In this document: piece after piece, positions 1 through 8,800 of the stretch
Layout: every line of letters starts with the position of its first letter
Numbering within the stretch: position 1 is the first letter of the stretch
Source: Anaerolineales bacterium
GTDB lineage: Bacteria; Chloroflexota; Anaerolineae; Anaerolineales; E44-bin32
Assembly: GCA_023250385.1 (NCBI GenBank)
Contig: JAHFAU010000020.1
Location: 1-18,420, forward strand
Reading direction: 5' to 3'
Length of the DNA: 18,420 bases
Notes under the pieces: model-generated
Databases searched by the model: none
Seen by the model: the letters and a program-made list of their open reading frames with translations, nothing else
What the model was told of the DNA's origin: nothing
Made by a program: the position numbers and the translations under genes

Positions 1-551
1 CGGGCGCGCTGGACGTCGCAATGGTACTGAAACAGGACAGCCGCACTCTGAACATCCCGGTGCTGTTTCTCACTTCGACCAGCGATCCGCAAGGGGAGCG
101 GCTGGGGGCCGCCAGCTTTCTCGTCCGACCGACCGGGACCGGGGCGCTGGTAACCACGATCCAGGCAGTGCTGGGAGCGGGGCTCAGCCCGGCTGGCCGC
201 GTGTTGGTTGCCGAGCAGGATGACATCGCCCGGGAAACGCTGGTCATGATGATCCAGGCCCACGGCTACCGGGTGACCGAGGCGGCCGGAGCTGAGGAGG
301 CCCTGGCGCTCGCCGAGCACATCCCGCCTGAATTGGTCTTGGTGAATTCAGATATGGCCCAGGAACGCGATTACTGGCTGCTGCGAGGATTGCGCCAACT
401 GGGACACGGATTCGAGATCTTCGTCCTGGCAGAAGCGATCACCGAAGCCCAGGGCCAGCAGGCCGTCGACCGGGGCGCCTCGGGTTTCAGCCAAACCGGA
501 CAACTCCCGCAGCTGCTCGACCAGGTTCGCAAGGGCAAACAGCGGTCCTAG
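1..551 (+). CDS. Tandem receiver-domain protein, C-terminal part (5' end outside window)
   Basis: The reading frame is open from position 3 and encodes receiver-like sequence before the first ATG at 21, so the gene starts upstream of the window. The first part is the second half of a response-regulator receiver: the hydrophobic 'IPVLFLTS' strand, then 'FLVRPT', where the usual conserved Lys-Pro reads Arg-Pro, then a closing helix. A second complete receiver-like domain runs from 'GRVLVAEQDD' to the end. At the expected phosphoacceptor strand it reads 'PELVLVNSDM', so Asp is replaced by Asn, and the conserved Lys before the last helix is absent ('GFSQTGQL'). The acidic pocket is only partly kept. 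No output domain follows; the protein ends with a basic tail. Inference: a signalling protein with at least one pseudo-receiver, possibly with a kinase or output domain upstream that cannot be seen. The domain call is firm; the partner and pathway are unknown. Confidence 0.8.
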   Translation, partial: GALDVAMVLKQDSRTLNIPVLFLTSTSDPQGERLGAASFLVRPTGTGALVTTIQAVLGAGLSPAGRVLVAEQDDIARETLVMMIQAHGYRVTEAAGAEEALALAEHIPPELVLVNSDMAQERDYWLLRGLRQLGHGFEIFVLAEAITEAQGQQAVDRGASGFSQTGQLPQLLDQVRKGKQRS

Positions 552-1262
552 CCCGTCGGGTTCGTACCTGCCTCCGCAATCTGGAAGGGTCACGGCGATC
601 GCGAGGTACGCGGCGGTCTGCTCTGAGGTGACGCGGTGGCGGGGGGGGAATCGGCGCTAGCGGGGCGCCGGCCAATCACTGAGCGGCGGGCCGATTGCCG
701 CCCTGATGACCCGAACGTGCCACGAGCTCTTTGGGGCTCGAGCAGCGGGAAACCGGAATCGGGAACTCTCTTAGCCGATGCGCGTTGCGAGCGCGACGCC
801 TCGTAACTCAAGTCGGTCCCGCGAAGGGCGTTAGCAGTCGAAGCGGGCTCGGTCTGCACACCGCGACCGCTGACAAGCTATCTCCAATGAGCTGAGCACG
901 AGTGCGGCAGAAAGCCGGACCGAATTACCAGCACCCCACGGCGACGCGCTCGGCGCTGCCCTCTCAATTGCCTGCTGGCCCGCGATTGCAGCAAGGAGTG
1001 TCGGGGTTTTAGGACTGTGACGGTCGCTCCAATGCCGGGCCCCGCCAACTTAATGTTCGGATTGGGTACGGGCTGAGGTGGCGTCGGAATTCTGAAGCGG
1101 TATGGCGACAATTCGGCCAATTACATAGCGAGGGGACGACATTTCGGGGCTTCGGTCCACTCTTGTCAAGAGGCATAGCGACATGGCTTGAGCCTAAAGA
1201 CAGCCGTTAAACGACAATCTGGCTTAAAATGTAGCAGATTGACGACATACGAACGGGTCAAG
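552..1262. other. Gene-free stretch between receiver protein and Fic gene
   Basis: About 0.7 kb with no convincing gene on either strand. The open frames here are Arg/Pro/Ser-rich, lack a family signature and look like chance frames in GC-rich DNA. No tRNA, strong terminator or repeat was recognised. The last part (about 1195-1262) is visibly AT-richer than the rest and leads directly into the Fic gene, so it probably carries that gene's promoter. No clear -35/-10 pair could be assigned. Confidence 0.5.
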
Positions 1263-2792
1263 ATGCCATCCCAAGAAGCCAAGCGACAAGAGGAACTCCT
1301 GATCACCCGCGGAGCGCCCGCAGCCGCGGCCCGCGCGATCCAGCGCCGCGCGCGAGCCGGCGAGCTCGTGAAGATCACGGCAGGAATCTACCTCCGCGAA
1401 AAGGACTCCGACGGGCAAGCAGCGATCGTTCGACGCCACTGGGCGCGGATCATCGCCGCGCTTGTACCCAATGCGGTTGTTTCCTATCGGAGCGCATTCA
1501 CTGGCGGGCCTTCGCCCGACGGCCTAGTCTTCCTCTCTCATCCGACGAACTTCAACCGCAGGATCGCGCTCCCCGGACTTCGCGCGGTGTTGGTCAAGGG
1601 ACCATCTGCCTTGGCGGGTGATATGCCGTTCGGAAGTGAGACCCTCTTTTATGCCTCGCGACCGCGTCAGTTCCTGGAGAACCTCACGCCGAAACGCTCC
1701 GCCGGCGGCAAGTCGGCCGGCGCGAAAGCCGTCGAGGAGCGGCTCGTCGCTATCCTCAATGCCTCCGGCGAGGCAGAGCTCAACCGGATCCGCGACGAGG
1801 CGCGGGACCTCGCAGCGCCGCTCGACCTCGAGGCCGAATTTCAGAAACTCGACACGGTCATCGGGGCCTTGCTCACGACCCATGGGGCCGCGGTGCTGAA
1901 GACGAAGCAAGGACGCCTCGTTGCTAGGGGCACCCCTGTCGACGCCGCTCGTCTCGCTCGATTCGAGATTCTTGCGTCGCGTCTGCGGGTCGAGCCCCTT
2001 GCGCGCGGCGAGGCCGTCGCGACCGCCGAACCGGACCGCTCGAACTTCGCCTTTCTCGAGTCCTACTTCTCAAACTACGTCGAGGGCACGGAGTTCGCGA
2101 TCGAGGAGGCACGTGACATTGCGCTGCATGGCCGCATCGTCGAGAACCGCCCGAAGGACTCGCACGACATCCTCGGCGCCTTCCGGCTCGCGCTGGAATC
2201 ACCCTGGCGCGACACGGTTCCCCCCTTCGGTGCCGATTTCCCCGCCGAGCTCGCCCGGCGGCACGGGCAAATGCTGGCGCAACGATCAGAGAGCAGTCCT
2301 GGCCAGTTCAAACTCGAGCCGAACCGAGCTGGCGGCACGTGGTTCGTCGACCCTGCCCTCGTGCGCGGCACGCTGATCGAGGGCTCGCTGCTCGCTCGGA
2401 GCGTGTCGGAGGGGCTCGCGCGTGCGATCTATTACGCCTTTCTCGTCTCCGAGGTCCATCCTTTCGTGGACGGCAACGGTCGGTTGTCCCGGCTCGTGAT
2501 GAACGCGGAGCTCTCGCGCGTAGGCGAGGCGCGCATCATCATTCCGACACTGTTCCACGAGGAGTACGTAGACTGCCAGCGTCAGCTCTCAGGACAAGAC
2601 GAGCCGACCGGCCTTATCCGGGCGTTGTCCTTGATGCAGGCGTGGACGGTGGCCTTCGATTACGCGGATACCGACGCGCTGATCACGGCGGTGACCCACA
2701 CGAACGCGCTTGAGCGTTCAAGGGCGCAGTTCAGGCTGCTCATGCCCGACGGGTCGCTCGCCCGGTTGGTCGAGCAGCCGCCCACGGGATAA
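1263..2792 (+). CDS. Fic/DOC family AMP-transferase-like protein with AbiEi-like winged-helix N-terminus
   Basis: Fic enzymes usually transfer AMP from ATP to a hydroxyl side chain of a target protein. The signature 'HPFVDGNGRLSR' is complete, with catalytic His at residue 399 of the 509-residue product. An inhibitory-helix motif 'SNYVEG' (S/TxxxE-G, Glu 274) lies before the Fic core, so this looks like a class II, self-inhibited Fic protein. Residues about 8-150 resemble the winged-helix and following domain of AbiEi-type antitoxins: 'RAIQRRARAGELVKITAGIYL', then 'VVSYRSAF' and 'FLSHP'. This suggests DNA binding and autoregulation. The ATG at 1263 is preferred over an in-frame TTG at 1188 because the recognisable domain begins just after it and the extra 25 residues look unrelated. 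No separate antitoxin gene adjoins it, and the gene stands alone between two gene-poor stretches, which fits horizontal acquisition. The Fic call is firm; the AbiEi assignment is moderate; the target is unknown. Confidence 0.88.
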   Translation: MPSQEAKRQEELLITRGAPAAAARAIQRRARAGELVKITAGIYLREKDSDGQAAIVRRHWARIIAALVPNAVVSYRSAFTGGPSPDGLVFLSHPTNFNRRIALPGLRAVLVKGPSALAGDMPFGSETLFYASRPRQFLENLTPKRSAGGKSAGAKAVEERLVAILNASGEAELNRIRDEARDLAAPLDLEAEFQKLDTVIGALLTTHGAAVLKTKQGRLVARGTPVDAARLARFEILASRLRVEPLARGEAVATAEPDRSNFAFLESYFSNYVEGTEFAIEEARDIALHGRIVENRPKDSHDILGAFRLALESPWRDTVPPFGADFPAELARRHGQMLAQRSESSPGQFKLEPNRAGGTWFVDPALVRGTLIEGSLLARSVSEGLARAIYYAFLVSEVHPFVDGNGRLSRLVMNAELSRVGEARIIIPTLFHEEYVDCQRQLSGQDEPTGLIRALSLMQAWTVAFDYADTDALITAVTHTNALERSRAQFRLLMPDGSLARLVEQPPTG

Positions 2793-3064
2793 CTTGCTTC
2801 GTAGTCCGGCCGAACCCTCCATTCTCGTTCGCCGTGGGCAGACTGTCTTGACTCCCGCCGTCGGCAGTGCGTCTCGTCGCGCAAGAGCCCCTCGGCGGCA
2901 ATGAGCGCGCTAACCTTCGCGAGGGTATCGAGCGGACGCTGCACAGAGGCCTCCCTTCGTTCCCCAGAAGAATGCCAGATGCTGAACGGCCGCTGTTCGA
3001 TCGGCCTCGCGTGGCGAAATCCGACGTGGCCTAGCCTATAGCCAGTTCGTCTAAAGCCAACGAC

Positions 3065-4093
3065 CTAAGTGATGTAAATCGGGGTTCCCCGGCCGATCCG
3101 GCTCTTTTCATCCGGCTCGACGACCGGGAGGGTCCACCGATACAGCCACCTTGCCTCGCGGGTATCCATGTTGACGCAGCCGTGGCTCCTCGGCCGGCCG
3201 AAATCGTTGTGCCAATAGGTGCCATGGAAGGCGATTCCGGTGGCGGTGAAGAAGGACACCCACGGGACCCCGGGCAGCTCATAGGCCTCCAAGTCCGGCG
3301 TGATTCGACCGTCCCCCATGTGTCGGCTCGGCATTTTGACTTCAACGAAGAATTGACCGGACGGGGTGATCGTTGGGATTCCGTTCTCGCGGGGCCGGGT
3401 GTCCGGAATGCCGCTCGAGATCCGGGTTCGGAACACCAGCTGGTCGAACTCAAAACAAAAGAGCTCCTGAGTGCGCAGATCGACCGATATCTGCTTATGC
3501 TGGAGCGGCACGTCCGCTGAGATCGGAGTGACTTCCTCGGTCGGAATCCGCCTCAAGTGTTCGGCCCGCGCATAGTAATGAATCCGAAGCAGGTCGTCGA
3601 GCAGCTCATACCAGACCCGGCCATCCTCCCCAGTCTCCGCTGAGGTGACCCAGGCCGTAGACTGATAGTACAGCCGGTAGAGTGGGTCGGAGTCCGGGTC
3701 GGGACTGCGGTAGGTGCGGGTGTAGGGTACCGAGACTTCGAACAGGGCGCCGGCCGCCGGAATGTGGAGCTCAGCCGGCATGGGCCGCCACTCGACATTC
3801 TGCACATGACCGGAATGGACATAGCCTTCCGGCACGGTGTACCAAATCGGATTGTGGCGGGGCCCTTCATCGGCCGTGACACGCGAGAGCAAACTGAGCA
3901 GCGTGTCCCTGCTCAACTTGTGCGGACGGGGGGCGCGGAACGCAGGTTCCGAATACAACCCGATCCACTCGACGGTAACTCTGCCGATCCCGTACGCTGG
4001 ATGGCCGGAGGGCGGATCCGGGGGGCGCAGGGCGAGCACACCCGGCGAAACTAGCCCAAGCTTGAGAAAGTCGCGGCGACTCAAGCCCTGCAT
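3065..4093 (-). CDS. Tat-exported L,D-transpeptidase (YkuD domain)
   Basis: L,D-transpeptidases cross-link peptidoglycan stem peptides (3-3 links) or attach proteins to them, using a catalytic Cys in the YkuD domain. The product has 342 residues. It starts with a twin-arginine signal, 'SRRDFLKLG', followed by a short hydrophobic stretch, so it is probably exported folded. Residues about 30-200 are a family-specific N-terminal region without a motif I can name. The YkuD domain occupies about 200-342, and its hallmark is 'FHGTYW...' followed by 'SHGCVNM', with catalytic Cys at 306 and the partner His in 'FHGT'. The ATG at 4093 is chosen because the Tat motif follows at once; no clear Shine-Dalgarno sequence precedes it. 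It is transcribed divergently from thpR across about 170 bp. The enzyme family is certain; the acceptor substrate cannot be told from sequence. Confidence 0.92.
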   Translation of the reverse strand: MQGLSRRDFLKLGLVSPGVLALRPPDPPSGHPAYGIGRVTVEWIGLYSEPAFRAPRPHKLSRDTLLSLLSRVTADEGPRHNPIWYTVPEGYVHSGHVQNVEWRPMPAELHIPAAGALFEVSVPYTRTYRSPDPDSDPLYRLYYQSTAWVTSAETGEDGRVWYELLDDLLRIHYYARAEHLRRIPTEEVTPISADVPLQHKQISVDLRTQELFCFEFDQLVFRTRISSGIPDTRPRENGIPTITPSGQFFVEVKMPSRHMGDGRITPDLEAYELPGVPWVSFFTATGIAFHGTYWHNDFGRPRSHGCVNMDTREARWLYRWTLPVVEPDEKSRIGRGTPIYIT

Positions 4094-4261
4094 CGTTCGG
4101 GCATTCTAACGGCAGGTTCGGAGGTCGTAAATGGTAGAATCTGCCCGGATGAATTGGCCCGAAGGGCTAAGAGAGCGGCAGGCGCCGAGATCGCACGCCT
4201 TGCCGTTTCTGTTTAAATCTCCTGGACCGATCCTCGACCGGGTCTACGGATAGCCCACTCT

Positions 4262-4843
4262 TTGCGCGCCTTCATCGCCATTGAACTCCCAACTGCGATC
4301 CGGCGGTCCCTGGAAACCGAAATCGCCAAGCTTCGTGACCTGGCAGGTGGGCGGGCGATTCGCTGGGTCGATTCAGAGGCCATCCACCTGACCCTCCGAT
4401 TCCTTGGCGAGATCGACGATCGCACCTCCGGGTTGATCGCCGACTGCCTCGACAGAATCTGTCCCAACTCTGCAAGGATGAGCTTCGAGGTCGGAGGATT
4501 AGGGGGCTTTCCAAACCTCAGTCGCCCCAAGGTGATCTGGATCGGCATCCAGCAATCGGATCGCAGGCTCGCCAAGCTGCAGGCCGAGATCGAAGCCGGG
4601 GTCATCCAGCTCGGGGTTGAGGGTGAGGATCGGACCTACCATCCGCATCTTACGCTTGGCAGGCTCAGACGCGCGGCGAGCCAGAGTGAGGTGGGGCTGT
4701 TGGCTGATCGGCTCCGGCAAATCCAGGTCGTCGATCTCGGCACAGTCGCGGTAGAGGGGGTCAGCCTGATGCGCAGTGAGCTGACTGGGGCAGGGGCGGT
4801 CCATACGCGGGTGCACTATGCGCCGCTGGGGACCGGGAATTGA
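4262..4843 (+). CDS. thpR: RNA 2',3'-cyclic phosphodiesterase (2H/LigT family)
   Basis: A member of the 2H phosphoesterase superfamily. These enzymes open 2',3'-cyclic phosphate ends of RNA and were first described as 2'-5' RNA ligases. Both HxT motifs are present: 'IHLTLRFLGE' (His 42, Thr 44) and 'HPHLTLGRL' (His 129, Thr 131). The length of 193 residues is normal for bacterial members. The start is a TTG giving M-R-A-F-I-A-I-E-L-P, which matches the canonical N-terminus of the family, so an upstream start is unlikely. A stop codon in another frame at 4251 and the lack of a clear Shine-Dalgarno sequence are the only oddities. rsfS follows 85 bp downstream on the same strand, and the two may be co-transcribed. 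Confidence in the family is high. Confidence 0.93.
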   Translation: MRAFIAIELPTAIRRSLETEIAKLRDLAGGRAIRWVDSEAIHLTLRFLGEIDDRTSGLIADCLDRICPNSARMSFEVGGLGGFPNLSRPKVIWIGIQQSDRRLAKLQAEIEAGVIQLGVEGEDRTYHPHLTLGRLRRAASQSEVGLLADRLRQIQVVDLGTVAVEGVSLMRSELTGAGAVHTRVHYAPLGTGN

Positions 4844-4910
4844 GGCCGGATCGAAGCACGTGGTTCGTGGTGCTTGGCTCGCGGGATTGCACTGCCGGAC
4901 CAGGCAGCTT

Positions 4911-4917
4911 GGAGAGG
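4911..4917 (+). promoter_or_regulatory. Ribosome binding site deciding the rsfS start
   Basis: GGAGAGG lies 11 nt before the ATG at 4929. It supports that start over the in-frame upstream ATG at 4818, which overlaps the end of thpR and would add 37 residues unlike any RsfS. Confidence 0.6.
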
Positions 4918-4928
4918 CAGTAGCCGCC

Positions 4929-5282
4929 ATGCCTGGCGATCCCCTGGAGCTAGCCAAGGCCATCGTGAACACGCTTGAAGAGCGGAAAGCGGAAGATATC
5001 CTGCTGCTTGATTTATCCGGGATCTGCAGCTTTGCAGACCTCTTCGTAATCTGCACCGGTGGCAGTGAGCGGACGTTGAAAGCTCTCTCCAACGAAGTCC
5101 AGCGCCGGGTAGAACTGCAATACGGGAGCGGTCCGCTGCACGTCGAAGGAGAACCGGCCAGCGGCTGGGTGCTGCATGATTACGGCAGTGTGATTCTGCA
5201 TCTGTTCTCTGAGCAACTCCGGGAGTACTACGCGCTGGAAGAGCTGTGGGGCGAGGGAAAAGTGCTGCTTCGGATGGCCTGA
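4929..5282 (+). CDS. rsfS: Ribosomal silencing factor RsfS
   Basis: RsfS binds ribosomal protein uL14 on the 50S subunit and blocks joining with the 30S subunit, lowering translation under poor nutrition. The 117-residue product covers the whole RsfS/Iojap domain: the N-terminal helix 'ELAKAIVNTLEERKAEDI', the 'SFADLFVICTG' strand-helix region, and the C-terminal 'WVLHDYGSVILHLF' and 'REYYALEELWG' motifs typical of the family. The length is normal. The start at 4929 is chosen because the domain begins there and a Shine-Dalgarno sequence precedes it. In many bacteria rsfS sits with nadD; here the neighbours are thpR upstream and ndk converging from the other strand 12 bp away, which leaves no room for a separate terminator. 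Confidence 0.95.
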   Translation: MPGDPLELAKAIVNTLEERKAEDILLLDLSGICSFADLFVICTGGSERTLKALSNEVQRRVELQYGSGPLHVEGEPASGWVLHDYGSVILHLFSEQLREYYALEELWGEGKVLLRMA

Positions 5283-5294
5283 CGGACGACCGGG

Positions 5295-5747
5295 CTAGTC
5301 TTCCAGGATCCAGCCGTCCGAATCGCGTGACCAACTGACGATCTCGTCCGGCCCGAACCACAGCGGAATCTCCTGCTCGGCCGTCTGAGGCCCGTCGGAG
5401 GCGTGGGTGAGATTGCGGCCGATTTCGATACCGAAGTCGTGCCGGACCGTACCCGGACTGGCCTGCCGTGGATCGGTCGCCCCCATTGTTTGCCGGACGG
5501 CCTCGATCACCGCCGGTCCTTCCCAAACCATGGCGACCACCGGTGAGGACGTGATGTAGCGGATGAGCCCGTCGTAGAAGGGCTTGCCTTTGTGGATGGC
5601 GTAGTGGCGAGCAGCCAGCTCCGGGTCCACATCCACGAATTTTGCTGCCACGAGCTTGAGGCCACGCCGTTCGAGCCGGCCGGTGATCTCCCCAACCAGT
5701 CCCCGCTGAACTCCATCCGGCTTGATCAGAACCAGCGTCCGCTGCAA
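5295..5747 (-). CDS. ndk: Nucleoside diphosphate kinase
   Basis: NDK exchanges the terminal phosphate between nucleoside tri- and diphosphates through a phosphohistidine, keeping the NTP and dNTP pools balanced. The product has the N-terminal 'RTLVLIKPDGVQRGLVGEI' and the active-site segment 'RNLTHASD', a variant of NxxHGSD with the catalytic His retained (His 115 with the TTG start used here) and Ala in place of Gly. The C-terminal 'LWFGPDEIVSW' is also typical. The TTG at 5747 is preferred to a GTG at 5759: GGAG lies six nucleotides before the TTG, the product then begins at the family's usual place, and the GTG sits against the T-run of the hairpin at 5766-5788. It lies downstream of the TPR gene on the same strand and converges with rsfS. 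The function is certain; the exact start is likely but not proven. Confidence 0.95.
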   Translation of the reverse strand: MQRTLVLIKPDGVQRGLVGEITGRLERRGLKLVAAKFVDVDPELAARHYAIHKGKPFYDGLIRYITSSPVVAMVWEGPAVIEAVRQTMGATDPRQASPGTVRHDFGIEIGRNLTHASDGPQTAEQEIPLWFGPDEIVSWSRDSDGWILED

Positions 5748-5753
5748 CCCAGT

Positions 5754-5757
5754 CTCC
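5754..5757 (-). promoter_or_regulatory. Ribosome binding site deciding the ndk start
   Basis: GGAG on the minus strand, six nucleotides ahead of the TTG at 5747. It overlaps the alternative GTG start, so both starts cannot use it. Confidence 0.5.
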
Positions 5758-5765
5758 ACAAAATT

Positions 5766-5788
5766 GAACTCGGGGAGGCCCCGAGTTC
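5766..5788 (-). terminator. Rho-independent terminator after the TPR gene
   Basis: A perfect 10-bp inverted repeat (GAACTCGGGG / CCCCGAGTTC) with a 3-nt loop, followed on the minus strand by AATTTTG. It lies 29 bp after the TPR stop codon and 18 bp before the ndk TTG. It probably ends TPR transcription or reduces read-through into ndk. If so, ndk needs read-through or a promoter very close to its start. Confidence 0.7.
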
Positions 5789-5817
5789 AGATTGTTTCGC
5801 GCCTGCAGACCGGCGGG

Positions 5818-8800
5818 TCAGCTGGCCTCCATACCCTTTCGGTAGGCCTCGATGGCCTCGGCCGTCCGATCGTCCTTCAGGTAGGCATCGCCCAAAACCT
5901 GCCACAAGGTCGCCGAGTCGGGGCTTCGCTCTAGCGCGATCCGCAGGTCCTCGATGACCTGGCCCAATACTTCTCGCCGCTTGATGAGCCCACTGTAGAG
6001 CTTCGCAGCCGAACCGAGATCGCCGGCCGCCAATGCTTGCCGGGAATCCTCAAGCACCTTGGTTGGGTCGGGTTTGGCCCGGCGTGCGGGGACCGCTGCG
6101 GCGGGGACGGAGCGGCGCGGCTCGGCCGGAACAATTCGTTCGACTGCCGGAGGTGGCGGCTCGACCCGCGGCTCCACCGGAATTGGTCGGTCGACCGGAG
6201 GCGGAGGTGCAGGCCATGCGTCGGCGGCGGGTGCGTCGATTTGACCTCGGGCGATCCCGCCCGGCAGGGTCGGGGCGCTCGGAGAGGGTTCCGCTCGCTC
6301 GGCGGCTTCCGCCAACCAACCGGGAACCTCGTCCTGCTGCTCGGGCTCGGTTGGGGTTTGCGCAGTTACTCGCTCGGCAGAAACATGCTCGGCCGCCACT
6401 TGGGCCGGCCGAGCTGAAGCTGGCTCGGCGGCCGGGATCTCGTCGCGGGCCCAATCCAACTCACTCCAGACCTGAGCCTCGGCCTTCTCGGCAGGAGGCT
6501 CGGCTGGGATCTCAACTTTCGGAAGTCGCTGGGTGCCCATCCGGGTTAGCCAATCCGGGGCAGTGTCGATGGCCGTGGGTTCTGCTTCCACTGGCTCAGG
6601 TGTCGGTTCGGGTTCCAGCTCCGGAGCGCGGGCTGGCGGTCGCGGGGCGCTGACATCGACATCCAGGCCGCGTTGCTCTGCCAATTGCTCGAGCCACTCC
6701 AATCCTTCCTCGGCCTCTTCAGGAATCTTGCGCTGCTCGAGGATGGGCGCCGCGGGTTGGGTCTCTAGGATGCGCTCGGGGACGGAGGCGTCGGACTGGC
6801 GGGCGGCGAGGCCCTCCAGCCAGCTGAGCACCGCATCGTCTTCGGCGGCAGGCTCGGGTTCGGGCGGAGCTTCTTCCCGAACTCTCTCCGGCGCCGCCCG
6901 CGCGAATTCTGACCGCGGTTCAGGCGGGGCAGCCGGCTCCTCACGAAGGCCCTCCAACCAATCCGGACCTTCGCGCGGCGCGGCAAGCGGCTCCGGCTCC
7001 TCGGCGAGCCCTTCGAGCCAATCCGGCGCCGTTTCGATCCGGCCGGTCGATTCATCGGTCTCCGCCGAGCTCACGCTTCCCGGGACCGCGATCTCTCGCA
7101 ACCAATCCGGAGCCTCGGCGCTGCGCGCCCCCCGAATCTCAACCGTGTCGGCTCCTTCCTCAGCCAATCCCTTCAGCCAATCGGGCGTCTCCACCCCAGC
7201 TTGGGCCTGTAAGCCGCCGGCTTGTTGCGGCGCCGGCTCGGCCAACTCCGCAGCCGGCTCGGCGACCTCACCAATCTCCCCGAGCCCAGTCAACCAGCTT
7301 GGCGCTGCCTCGGGCAATTCCTGTGCCACCGAGCTCTCTTCGGCAGACGGTCCGCCGGCTTCGACGACCTGCTCTCGACTTTCCATCGCAGCCGAGAGCC
7401 AATCGGGAACTTCGCTTGCGGTGGGGCTTGCCTGGCCAATGTCGGCTGGCTCCTCTGGCGGCACGACCGGGCTCGCCGGAGGCTCTTCGCGGGCGGCTGC
7501 GACGGCTACCGCCGACAGCCAGCCCGGCAATTCGGGCGGGCTAGTTGGCTCACCCTGCCCGGCCTCTGGAGCCACGCTGCGGGGTAGACCGGACGGTGGG
7601 GTTTCGTCCCCGCTGAGCGCCTCTTCCAGGGGACCGGTGTCCCTCATCCAGCTGGGCAGGTCTCCCGCCGGCTCATCAACCGACTCGGTGGGCTCGCTGG
7701 TTCGGCCGCCGAGCCAGGTGACGATTGTCTCGGTCGCGCCCGGAGAATCTTCTGTAATCCAGGTCGGCAGTTCTTTGCCGTCCGACTCCGCCTTGGGGAA
7801 GGTACTTTCCGGAGCACGCTCGAGGTCCGGGCCGACCTCGGAGGGGGGCTGCCGGAAGGTGCGGCCGGTCCGCTCGGCGGCAGGCGGTTTCTCGGACACC
7901 CAGGACGGGAGGCTGGGCTCCTCTCCTTCTTCGGCTTCCCCCTCAGGTTCCTCCCGATCGACCGGAGCCATGCCGTGGATCCAGTCCGGAAGTTCCGCGG
8001 GCGCCAGCTCACCTGCCGCAGGAGGCTCCGGGGGCAGCTCGCCAGCCTCGAGGATTTCCAATTCTTCGTCCGAGAAAGAGACCGGTCGGTCTGTACCCTC
8101 TCCGCTGGATTCGCCCCAGCCGGCCTCCTCCATCCAGTCTGGGATCGCACTCTCTTTTTCTAGGGGAGCCGACGGGCTGCCCTTACTCTGCCCTTCGATT
8201 TCGCTCATCCAGGAGGGAGCCGGCCCCGGCGTTGGGGCAGACCCGGCATCCCACTCAAGCGCTGGGTCGGCTGGAGCAGCGGACTCGGCGGCGTCAAGCT
8301 CCGGCATCCAGTCTGATTCCTTCGGCCCCGGGGCCAATTCACCCGGCTGGTCCGCCCTCCCGATCTCCTCCCGAAGCTCCGCCTCCGCCTTCATTTCAAA
8401 CGGCCGAGGTTCACCGGGCTCCAGCCACGGAGGAAGCGGACCGGTCTGCGGCAGCTCTTCGCCCTCTTCGGAACGCCTGCGCTGCTGCTGCATCTCATAT
8501 CCGAGCGTGGCCGCCCAACCCGGCTGGCGAGACGCGGGTTGCGGTTCGCCGGCCTGCCACTCGAGCTTCTCGAGCATGACCGCGGAGGGCTCGACCGAGG
8601 CGGGATCGGCCATTGCGGACTCGACGAAGGCTGCGTACGGATCCAATCCAGCGATCCTGCGATGGAATACCGCAGCTTCCTCAACCCGTTCTCCGGCCTG
8701 CAGTCCGGCAGCCAGAATTCGGTTGGCAATCAAGCAATAAGGCAGCTTTTCGAGGATCCGGTTGGAAAGCGAGGTCGCCTCGGTAGGCTGATCGGTCTGC

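Noticed and set aside
660..715. Imperfect inverted repeat near CGGCCAATC / GATTGCCG after the receiver gene
   Set aside because: Bulged stem, long loop and no T-run; not a supportable terminator.
4149..4253. 34-codon ATG open frame upstream of thpR
   Set aside because: It has a peptide-like end ('LFKSPGPILDRVYG') but no Shine-Dalgarno sequence or recognised family. It could be a small leader peptide, but support is too thin.
4499..5526. Two long minus-strand frames (4499-5092, 4816-5526) over thpR, rsfS and ndk
   Set aside because: They overlap three genes with unmistakable family motifs in other frames. Their own sequence is Arg/Ala/Pro-rich without motifs.
6300..8440. Repeat pattern as a possible CRISPR or DNA tandem array
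   Set aside because: The unit DNA is divergent, spacing is irregular and the repeats are in frame in one coding sequence.
6533..8740. 735-codon Ser/Gly-rich open frame on the plus strand
   Set aside because: It is antisense to the TPR protein, has low-complexity composition produced by the repetitive acidic coding of the other strand, and shows no family motif.
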